Made by a program: the position numbers and the translations under genes. A stretch of DNA of 6,210 nucleotides, from assembly GCA_003135995.1 (NCBI GenBank), contig PNBM01000029.1, forward strand, positions 215-6,424. Direction: 5' to 3'. The DNA is from Ignavibacteriota bacterium (GTDB lineage Bacteria > Bacteroidota > Ignavibacteria > Tepidaquicellales > Tepidaquicellaceae). Under the pieces are notes generated by a model. The model was given only the letters and a program-made list of their open reading frames with translations. It ran no database searches and was not told where the DNA came from. Below are positions 1 through 5,328 of the stretch, piece by piece; position 1 is the first letter of the stretch; each line of letters starts with the position of its first letter.

Positions 1-74
1 TGAGAATATAAATTATTAAGGGTTGCCACTCCTCCAATATCGAGTAAATTATTAAGTAAAAGTTTACGGGTGGT
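1..74 (+). repeat. Structured repeat element, copy 1 (5' part cut by window edge)
   Basis: The core TTATTAAGGGTTGC at 13-26 recurs at 283-297 with one extra G. Just after it, CCACTC (26-31) pairs with GGGTGG (68-73), counting one G-T wobble. A left-side bulge (32-43) follows, then GTAAA (44-48) pairs with TTTAC (63-67), which directly abuts the right arm of the outer stem. The same layout of outer stem, left-only bulge and 5-bp inner stem flush on the right is seen in copy 2 with different bases. By analogy with copy 2, the sequence pairing with GGGTTGC should lie upstream of base 1. The strand is assigned by analogy only. Function is unknown: it could be a structured RNA, a folded single-strand DNA site or part of a mobile element. 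Confidence 0.5.
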
Positions 75-139
75 CATAAAAATAAAAAATTACATGACTT
101 AGCTCTAATGCTCATTATCATGTAATTTTCATTTTTATG
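75..139. repeat. Long inverted repeat, possible bidirectional terminator
   Basis: Arms 75-97 and 118-139 pair over 21 bp. A perfect 9-bp block (ATTACATGA/TCATGTAAT) continues as three A-T pairs, then a 2x1 internal loop, then nine more pairs ending in CAT/ATG. The loop is 98-117. The right arm is T-rich on the plus strand, and the left arm reads as a T-rich run on the minus strand, so either transcript would form a hairpin followed by U-rich sequence. It begins one base after the copy 1 hairpin and may terminate or belong to that element. The stem is seen directly; the role is inferred. Confidence 0.55.
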
Positions 140-213
140 TTAACAAATTGATTATACACTAAGGTAAATATATTGGCAAGCCATTATATTATTTATATTA
201 AAATATTTTATTA

Positions 214-343
214 TGTGGCTATTCTCCCGTCAGGGCAGCAACCCCTTTTTATACCGTCCGATAATTTATTATAATGAGGCGGTTATTAAGGGGTTGCTGT
301 CCTTCGGATTTCTTTAGTAAAGACGAGGGACGTAATAGCCACA
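214..343 (+). repeat. Structured element, copy 2: three-way-junction fold of about 130 bases
   Basis: The outer stem P1 is a perfect 10 bp, TGTGGCTATT (214-223) with AATAGCCACA (334-343). Stem P2 pairs 232-247 with 288-303 over 16 positions including one wobble, centred on GCAACCCCTT/AAGGGGTTGC. After an internal loop it continues as ACCG (253-256) with CGGT (280-283), closing on an AT-rich loop. Stem P3 pairs GTCCTTCG (299-306) with CGAGGGAC (324-331), one wobble, then TCTTT (311-315) with AAAGA (319-323). P2 and P3 compete for 299-303. If P3 opens, 225-231 can pair with 322-330 around a two-base bulge, extending P1. The fold is visible by hand. I do not recognise the family; the strand follows the core repeat shared with copy 1 and is arbitrary if this acts as DNA. 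Confidence 0.65.
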
Positions 344-405
344 CTATATTATCATTTGCCTTATTTTACTAAGGTCAAAAGAAAAATATTATATTAAATA
401 TTTGA

Positions 406-696
406 GATATTGTAATAAAATTGGGATTATTATTGGTATTCATTGATTTACTTTACAATTCATATAAAAATTGATATACTATTGTTACGAGTTTAATTAT
501 AGTAGTTGGTGCATTTTCCGTTTACTTTGTATTAAGGCATACCCATATCTGTTATAAACAATTTTCATTCGTAACGTCAGATTATACTGCGAGTAAATTT
601 TTATACATTGCACTATTTTACAATTGTTTGTATAATAAAATATATAGATTAATAGTTTATAAAAATTATTTGTATATGTTCTATAATAAGTATTGA
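406..696 (+). pseudogene. Possible remnant of a small membrane-protein gene
   Basis: One frame is open from 406 to a TGA at 472-474, then open again for 73 codons from 475 to a TGA at 694-696. An open stretch this long is unlikely by chance at this base composition. The first part contains a hydrophobic segment (LGLLLVFIDLLY). The second begins with another (IVTSLIIVVGAFSVYFVL) and ends in a Tyr/Asn/Lys-rich tail. No in-frame ATG precedes the second part; the only one (676-678) lies just before its stop, so it cannot be an intact gene. One reading is a short two-helix membrane protein with an internal nonsense change and a lost start. Chance in AT-rich DNA is the alternative, because aromatic-rich translations arise easily there. 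No homologue is recognised. Confidence 0.25.
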
Positions 697-767
697 TTCT
701 TATATATTTTGTAGCTATTTTATTAAATACAAAATTTATAAATGCAATAAAATAATTGATTCTACAA

Positions 768-798
768 AAACGAAACTAAATATTTAAAGTTTTCGTTT
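768..798 (-). terminator. Bulged hairpin, possible minus-strand terminator
   Basis: AAACGAAACT (768-777) pairs with AGTTTTCGTTT (788-798) over 10 bp with one bulged T, around an AAATATTTAA loop. Read on the minus strand, the stem is followed by TTTTTG, which fits a weak intrinsic terminator. On the plus strand it is followed by purine-rich sequence. No minus-strand gene is seen to its right before the window's far end, so the role is uncertain. Confidence 0.25.
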
Positions 799-874
799 AA
801 AGTAAGTAAAAGATTATTTTTTAAAAAATTAAGATTTAAAACTATGGGTTCAGATGGTTAAACGCCAAAAAATG

Positions 875-911
875 AACAAAAAGCAATAGAAATATTGCTT
901 TTTGTTTTTAT
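875..911 (+). terminator. Perfect 13-bp terminator-type hairpin just upstream of the membrane-protein gene
   Basis: AACAAAAAGCAAT (875-887) and ATTGCTTTTTGTT (894-906) are exact complements around the loop AGAAAT, followed by TTTA. The T-rich right arm and tail make a typical intrinsic terminator. The left arm is A-rich and preceded by more A, so it would also work on the minus strand. It ends 13 bases before the ATG at 920 and has no intact gene upstream. It may end a transcript from the structured elements at 1-343, or act as a leader structure on the next gene. Confidence 0.65.
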
Positions 912-919
912 ACACGCAC

Positions 920-1669
920 ATGAAAATTTTTTTATTAAAGTATAGTAATATAATTGTCTATATCGCATCAATAGCATCTATCGGAGGGTTAATTGTAACT
1001 ATATCTAGTAATAAAAATGCAGTAATTATAGCTTTATTTTTCTTTTGCCTGACCCTCACGATCATTTTCATATATACGTTAATGGTTTTAGCAAAGTATA
1101 ATAATATTGAATACCCTGAAAAATACAGAGTAATTTCAAATTATACAAAATATGAAACTAATGACGGCCAAAATATCATTTTTGAAAGTTTTAGAGTTAT
1201 TCAAGCAAAATGTCCAATATTAAATGGGATAGATTATCATTTCAAATGGTCGGGTTCTAAGATGCCTAAAATTACATCAAATTTGCAAGAAGTAGAAAAA
1301 ATAGTTGATAGTCCTGAGGATTATTATGATTTTGCACAATTAAAATTTAAAAAGTCACTTTTATTTAATGATACTTGCATAGTCCACCTTTTTTGTGAAA
1401 TGGACGATGTTGATAATAAATCGCAACCATTTGTTGAAAATAAGGTTGCCATTCCACTTGATTTTATACATTACAGAATAATTCTAAGACATAAAGATTC
1501 TAATTTTAAAAAGAATGCTATAATTAGTAGAAAAAAAATTGATGCACAAATGTCCTCACAATATAAAAATATTGGATCAATACCATTCGACGTCAATTCA
1601 AAATCTTACGAATATCAATTGTTAACCCCTGAAACCGGGTATTATTATAGAATAGAATGGGAAAAGTAA
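920..1669 (+). CDS. Two-helix membrane protein with soluble C-terminal domain, unknown function
   Basis: A 249-residue protein from ATG 920. A TTG six codons earlier (902) is also in frame, but it lies inside the terminator-type stem and is less likely. Two strongly hydrophobic stretches, about residues 11-29 and 35-57, are separated by a short SSNKN turn, predicting a helical hairpin with both ends on the same side, probably cytoplasmic. Residues about 60-249 form a polar domain with alternating patterns suggesting beta strands, including FKWSGSK (108-114), RIILRHKD (186-193) and a C-terminal PETGYYYRIEWEK (237-249). I do not recognise the family. A membrane hairpin plus sensor-like soluble domain resembles effector layouts in some bacterial defence systems, but that is inference and no partner enzyme is in view. 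There is no clear Shine-Dalgarno. It appears monocistronic, followed by a 382-base gap. Confidence is high for the gene and low for any role. Confidence 0.8.
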   Translation: MKIFLLKYSNIIVYIASIASIGGLIVTISSNKNAVIIALFFFCLTLTIIFIYTLMVLAKYNNIEYPEKYRVISNYTKYETNDGQNIIFESFRVIQAKCPILNGIDYHFKWSGSKMPKITSNLQEVEKIVDSPEDYYDFAQLKFKKSLLFNDTCIVHLFCEMDDVDNKSQPFVENKVAIPLDFIHYRIILRHKDSNFKKNAIISRKKIDAQMSSQYKNIGSIPFDVNSKSYEYQLLTPETGYYYRIEWEK

Positions 1670-1679
1670 ATATTTAATC

Positions 1680-1707
1680 ATCTAACAATAGCTTAGATAT
1701 TATTTTT
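1680..1707 (+). terminator. Weak terminator candidate after the membrane-protein gene
   Basis: ATCTAA (1680-1685) pairs with TTAGAT (1693-1698) across a 7-base loop, and is followed by ATTATTTTT. It begins 11 bases after the TAA at 1667-1669, the right place for an intrinsic terminator. The stem is short and AT-rich, so stability is doubtful. Confidence 0.35.
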
Positions 1708-1772
1708 GACTTTTGTTAAATTGAATATTAATTTTATTTTCTAAATATACCTTTCTATAATGCTTCAAAAAA

Positions 1773-1791
1773 ATTCTAATTAAATTAGAAT
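1773..1791. promoter_or_regulatory. Perfect 9+1+9 palindrome, possible operator
   Basis: ATTCTAATT (1773-1781) and AATTAGAAT (1783-1791) are exact inverted repeats around a single A. The symmetry and size suit a dimeric DNA-binding protein. No regulator gene or recognisable consensus identifies a binder, and AT-rich intergenic DNA produces palindromes readily. Confidence 0.3.
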
Positions 1792-1940
1792 ATTAAATTT
1801 CCTTTTTATTCCTAGAGTACTTTTCATTTGTTTTACTTAAATTTTGCTACAGAAAAATTAGACCTTTTATGTTAAGGTTTTACTTGGTTTCCATTTGTGA
1901 AATAAAAACTGTTAAGTAATCGAAATTCTTGTTACTATTT

Positions 1941-1977
1941 TTTATAACCAACTAATTTTTTATAAGTTGGTTATAAA
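1941..1977. repeat. Perfect 13-bp stem-loop in the intergenic region
   Basis: Positions 1941-1953 (TTTATAACCAACT) pair exactly with 1965-1977 (AGTTGGTTATAAA) around an 11-base T-rich loop. No T-run follows the stem on either strand, which argues against a simple terminator. It lies 75-111 bases before the ATG of the transporter gene and may be a regulatory or recombination-related palindrome. Confidence 0.55.
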
Positions 1978-1985
1978 GGATCTCT

Positions 1986-2004
1986 CTATTAATATTTTTA
2001 ATAG
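1986..2004. repeat. 7-bp stem-loop, second in tandem before the transporter gene
   Basis: CTATTAA (1986-1992) pairs with TTAATAG (1998-2004) around TATTT. It sits eight bases after the larger stem-loop and just before the inverted repeat at 2008-2042. It is short and AT-rich, so it could be chance. Confidence 0.3.
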
Positions 2005-2007
2005 GGC

Positions 2008-2045
2008 ATAACACATGTAGTTATTAGTTACTTTTGTGTTATAAT
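2008..2045 (+). promoter_or_regulatory. Inverted repeat over an extended -10 promoter, possible leaderless start
   Basis: TGTTATAAT at 2037-2045 matches the extended -10 consensus (TG, one base, TATAAT) exactly. No convincing -35 is seen, which an extended -10 may not need. The -10 hexamer ends six bases before the ATG at 2052, so a start at the usual distance would fall at or next to the ATG and give a leaderless mRNA. The right arm of an 8-bp inverted repeat, ATAACACA (2008-2015) with TGTGTTAT (2035-2042), covers the -10 and could be an operator. The site match is seen; promoter activity is inferred. If the organism is Bacteroidota, its usual consensus differs and this may be coincidence. 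Confidence 0.4.
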
Positions 2046-2051
2046 AAAGGA

Positions 2052-2891
2052 ATGAATTTTCTCTACCCCCTTTTATCAATAATAGGCGAAGCAACTGCTA
2101 AGACAATCGATAAATTCAATCTCAAGATACACAAGATTAATTATAAACAATTAATCTTTCTTGTGTTTTCAATACGTGGATTAGAAATTTTACTTTTTAT
2201 AGTATTATTACAAATAAGATTTCCTAAATTAAACTTTTTGTTGACTTTACTGATACTTATAATGATTCTTGTTTCTTTCTTGCAAAATATCTTTGAGTTT
2301 AAAGGTTTGAGTTTTAAGGACCTTTCCTATCGACAGCCAATCTCAGATTTTCAACCACTTTTGGCAAGCTTTATGGCTTTTTTAATCTTCCCTTCGGAAA
2401 GAGAAATTAAATACTTAATAGCTATTTGTCTCGGAAGTATTGTTTTATACTGGGTGAATTTGCAAAAAAACAAATTGAGAAAAATAGACAAAGGAACCTG
2501 GTATATTTTGGGTGGTGTATTTTTTCAGGCGCTGCTTTCAAATTTGTATAAACTTGGTTTGAATTCTATTTCTCCAGAATATATTTTACTGTTTCGAACA
2601 TTAGGAGTATTATTGCTCTTACTCATCTTTACTAAAGTAAATTTTAAATATATAACTCTTAAACAAGGTTCTTTTGGAATTATATCGGGCATCCTTTATC
2701 TCGTTGGTTCATTAGCAGTACTGTATTCCATTAAAGTATTTGGTCTCCAATTTTCAATTCTTATCATTATGCTAAACTCAATTTTAATGTACTGGTTAAG
2801 TTTTTTGTTCTTAAAAGAAAAAATAGAGTTTAAAAAAGTAATATCAAGCTTTGTTTTAATCTGTTTAGTAGTGGCTATAATAATATTTTAA
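2052..2891 (+). CDS. EamA/DMT-superfamily membrane transporter
   Basis: A 279-residue integral membrane protein of about ten hydrophobic segments in two halves, as is usual for drug/metabolite transporters (typically near 280-300 residues). The second half, from about residue 148, is most typical: a helix-rich start (TWYILGGVFFQALLSNLYKLGL), then FRTLGVLLLLLIF near 181-193, and an end where LFLKEKIEFKKVIS (252-265) leads into a final hydrophobic helix, matching the LFLGE-type signature of EamA domains. The first half is more divergent but keeps PISDFQPLLASF (96-107). It should sit in the inner membrane and export or import a small metabolite; the substrate cannot be read. ATG 2052 is preferred over TTG 2034, as MNFLYPLLS is a typical EamA opening. 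AAAGGA abuts the ATG with zero spacing, too close for a normal ribosome site. It is 187 bases upstream of the recombinase gene. Confidence 0.8.
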   Translation: MNFLYPLLSIIGEATAKTIDKFNLKIHKINYKQLIFLVFSIRGLEILLFIVLLQIRFPKLNFLLTLLILIMILVSFLQNIFEFKGLSFKDLSYRQPISDFQPLLASFMAFLIFPSEREIKYLIAICLGSIVLYWVNLQKNKLRKIDKGTWYILGGVFFQALLSNLYKLGLNSISPEYILLFRTLGVLLLLLIFTKVNFKYITLKQGSFGIISGILYLVGSLAVLYSIKVFGLQFSILIIMLNSILMYWLSFLFLKEKIEFKKVISSFVLICLVVAIIIF

Positions 2892-3078
2892 TTTATCCAA
2901 TTTTTTTAAATTCACAATTTTTTAAATAACTTCTTATATAACTTTTTCATCATTTCATAATTCCTTCTTATCTTACTTTAAAATCTAACATTTAAGATTT
3001 TGAACTCAAAAAAAAGTATTTGGATTGGTTTTAAAAGATTATACATATATTTTTTAATTTTAACTAATTAATAATTAT

Positions 3079-4023
3079 ATGTATACTCAACAAATAGCTG
3101 CAAAAGAATTCCTTCATCATTGTATGTATGAAAAAAATTTGAGTTCAAAAACAATAAAATCTTATCAGATTGATCTTAAACAATTCTATCAATTTCTTCT
3201 TAACAAAAATTATTCAAATGAGGTAGCCAGAATAACTAAAATTGAAATACGAGATTATTTAGAATCTCTTTCAAAACTTAAACCGAAATCAATTAAAAGA
3301 AAAATAGCTACCCTAAAAGCTATGATGAATTATTTAGAATACGAGGATAAAATTGATTTTAATCCGATTAGAAAAATGAAAATAAGGATTAAAGAACCAA
3401 AAACCCTTCCACGTTTTCTAAGTATAGAAGAAATTATTAGGATTTTCAAATCAGCTTATAAGGAAATTGCATTGTTAAATAAAGATAGTTATTCATATCA
3501 GATAATGTTAAGGAATATTGCAGTTATTGAATTACTATTTGCAACAGGTGCTCGAGTATCAGAGATTGCAAATTTAAAAAATGATGATATAGATATAATT
3601 ACTGGAACAGTAACAATCAATGGAAAGGGAAATAAAGAAAGGATAATTCAAATTTGTAGTGAAGAAACTCTTAAACTTCTTTTTTTGTATAAAAATATTT
3701 TAAATAAGAATATTATTCAATCATGTAATTTCTTCTTAATTAATCGTATAAATAAAGGATTGTCTGATCAATCAATAAGAAATATAGTAAAAATAATTTC
3801 TAAAAGAGCAAACATACAAAAACATGTTACCCCCCATATTTTTCGTCACACCTTTGCCACACTTTTGTTAGAAAAAGGTGTAGATATAAAATACATCCAA
3901 TCTTTTCTAGGACATAGCTCTATTACTACAACACAAATCTATACTCATGTAAACAGAGAAAAACAAAGACAAATTTTAAGTTCAAAACATCCAAGAAAAG
4001 ACTTCTCTGAGATTCATATTTGA
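3079..4023 (+). CDS. XerC/D-like tyrosine recombinase (integrase)
   Basis: A 314-residue site-specific recombinase that cuts and rejoins DNA through a 3'-phosphotyrosine. The N-terminal SAM-like core-binding domain covers about residues 1-100 (FLHHCMYEKNLSSKTIKSY, then the KPKSIKRKIATLKAMMNYL helix). The catalytic domain follows from about 112. All expected active-site residues are visible: R159 (GARVSEIANL), K183 (NGKGNKER), H253 and R256 (TPHIFRHTFA), H279 (LGHSS) and Y288 (TQIYTHV). Length and compactness match Xer-type proteins rather than long phage integrases with an extra arm-binding domain. It may be a chromosome dimer resolvase paralogue or, given the gene-poor palindrome-rich surroundings, a mobile-element recombinase. 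The ATG at 3079 follows AT-only sequence without a Shine-Dalgarno. The 187-base gap upstream is AT-rich with no clear signal. The SHMT-like gene begins 33 bases downstream, suggesting co-transcription. The protein looks intact. Confidence 0.93.
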   Translation: MYTQQIAAKEFLHHCMYEKNLSSKTIKSYQIDLKQFYQFLLNKNYSNEVARITKIEIRDYLESLSKLKPKSIKRKIATLKAMMNYLEYEDKIDFNPIRKMKIRIKEPKTLPRFLSIEEIIRIFKSAYKEIALLNKDSYSYQIMLRNIAVIELLFATGARVSEIANLKNDDIDIITGTVTINGKGNKERIIQICSEETLKLLFLYKNILNKNIIQSCNFFLINRINKGLSDQSIRNIVKIISKRANIQKHVTPHIFRHTFATLLLEKGVDIKYIQSFLGHSSITTTQIYTHVNREKQRQILSSKHPRKDFSEIHI

Positions 4024-4056
4024 TTGTTCTGAATAAAGGATAACAAATTATTATCA

Positions 4057-5328
4057 ATGGGAAAAAGTAAAAAGGACTTACCCGATTCTCTGAAAGATTT
4101 TGTTAACATTACAAAAAAATTCTTCAATTTCCACTCACATAGTGTACCACTGTGTGCGGCAGAGAATATTATATCTCCGTTTGCTAAATTACCTTTAGGT
4201 ATTGGACTTCAAGAGCGGTACATTATGGGTGGGATGTTAGGTTATGATATAAATGATAATTTTATCGGAAGCGAATTTTTATTACCATATTATGAAAAAA
4301 TTAATCAACAATGTGAAATACTTTTTAATTCGACTTATGCAGATGCAAGAACTTTATCGGGTATGAATGCAATTACCTCACTTCTAATGGCTTTGACAGA
4401 ACAAAACGATACAATTATTCTTTCCTCACCGGAAACGGGTGGTCATCCTTCAGTACCGATAATATGTAAAAGATTAGGCCTTAATATTGAACCCATGCCA
4501 TACAATTATCATATATTTGATTTTGATTATGATAAACTAAACGATTTAATTTCAGAAAAGAAACCCAAAGCAGTTGTATTTGTACCATCCGACATTATTT
4601 CAATTCCTAAATTAGATCTACTTAAAGTGAAAAATACATATCTAATATTTGATGCTACTCAAACCCTCGGTCTTATAGCTAGTAAAGTGATTGAAAATCC
4701 ACTCAAGCAAAATCAAAATGTAATATTATTAGGAGGAACACATAAAACATTTCCTGGTCCAACCAATGGGCTTATAATGACTTGTAACGAGGAAATAGCA
4801 AAACAAATAGATGTTTCTATAAGTCCTAAGTTTGTTAGGAACACTCAAATGCACCAAGTCGCTTGCTTACTTTTAACTTTGATTGAAATTGAATATTTTG
4901 GTAAAGAATATAGTACTCAAATTATTAAGAATGCAAATATTCTTGGAAAAAAATTAACCCAATATGGATTTTCATTACCCTTTATTAATGAGAAATACAC
5001 AAATACTCACCAACTCTTTATTCTTACTGACAAAGAGCAGATGAATAGAATATTCATGAATTCTCTTGCTTCTGGTGTCACTCTGAATAAAAAAGAAAAA
5101 CCATTATTCCATGGATATGGGATCCGAATAGGTGTACAAGAAATCACTAGGTATGGTTGGGGAGAGTTCGAACTTGAGTTAATAGCACAAATTCTAAATT
5201 CATTAGACAAAAACGATTCAGAATCTGTACAAAAAACCCTAAAAATTTTACCAAATAAAAAAGATATTCATTTCACTTTTGACGAGAAAACAATTGCGTG
5301 GATTAGCAACAATTTACAAGAGAATTAA
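4057..5328 (+). CDS. Divergent SHMT-family PLP-dependent enzyme
   Basis: A 423-residue fold-type I PLP enzyme, close to the usual SHMT length (about 415-420). Landmarks in SHMT order are AENIISP (35-41, SHMT SENFxSP), SGMNA (101-105, cofactor loop), D199 in FDATQTLGL (SHMT VDMAHxAGL, pairs with pyridine nitrogen), THK with PLP lysine K230 in GGTHKTFPGP, MHQVA (265-269), and R357 in GIRIG, equivalent to the substrate-carboxylate Arg of SHMT. By hand alignment several classical residues differ: the catalytic Glu after YAE becomes Met57, a YYGG tyrosine becomes Ile70, and the His of DMAH becomes Gln202. It therefore probably acts on an amino acid but may not do the folate-dependent serine-glycine reaction; aldolase or transaldolase chemistry is plausible, unproven. 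AAAGGA lies 16 bases before the ATG, too far for a normal ribosome site. It follows the recombinase by 33 bases and overlaps the convergent TPR gene by 15. Confidence 0.8.
   Translation: MGKSKKDLPDSLKDFVNITKKFFNFHSHSVPLCAAENIISPFAKLPLGIGLQERYIMGGMLGYDINDNFIGSEFLLPYYEKINQQCEILFNSTYADARTLSGMNAITSLLMALTEQNDTIILSSPETGGHPSVPIICKRLGLNIEPMPYNYHIFDFDYDKLNDLISEKKPKAVVFVPSDIISIPKLDLLKVKNTYLIFDATQTLGLIASKVIENPLKQNQNVILLGGTHKTFPGPTNGLIMTCNEEIAKQIDVSISPKFVRNTQMHQVACLLLTLIEIEYFGKEYSTQIIKNANILGKKLTQYGFSLPFINEKYTNTHQLFILTDKEQMNRIFMNSLASGVTLNKKEKPLFHGYGIRIGVQEITRYGWGEFELELIAQILNSLDKNDSESVQKTLKILPNKKDIHFTFDEKTIAWISNNLQEN

Noticed and set aside
13..297. CRISPR-like repeats
   Set aside because: Only two imperfect core copies 270 bases apart, no regular spacing, no cas genes.
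214..343. Integron attC site
   Set aside because: The imperfect palindrome and size fit, but the terminal R-box motifs (RYYYAAC / GTTRRRY) are missing at the stem ends.
214..343. Retron msr-msd RNA
   Set aside because: Flanking inverted repeats suggest it, but no reverse transcriptase is encoded anywhere in the window.
158..375. ACTAAGGT direct repeats (158-165 and 368-375) flanking copy 2 as a target-site duplication
   Set aside because: The 8-base match is suggestive, but each lies tens of bases from the element ends rather than abutting them.
760..864. Short frame ending KTMGSDG before the terminator-type hairpin
   Set aside because: About 34 lysine/phenylalanine-rich codons without a plausible upstream start or recognisable domain; likely chance.
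841..870. tRNA-like GGTTCA segment as an integrase attachment site
   Set aside because: No acceptor stem, anticodon arm or CCA-adjacent structure can be built around it.
902..919. TTG start extending the 2TM protein by six residues
   Set aside because: It falls within the right arm of the 13-bp hairpin; ATG 920 gives a sensible N-terminus just before the first membrane helix.
3019..3053. Promoter for the recombinase (TTTG ... TATATTTT or TTGGAT ... TATACA)
   Set aside because: Spacings are about 23 and 14 bases, outside the usual ranges, and AT-rich sequence gives such matches by chance.
5007..5210. 67-codon minus-strand frame
   Set aside because: It lies fully inside the SHMT-like gene, has no family resemblance and is a frame shadow.
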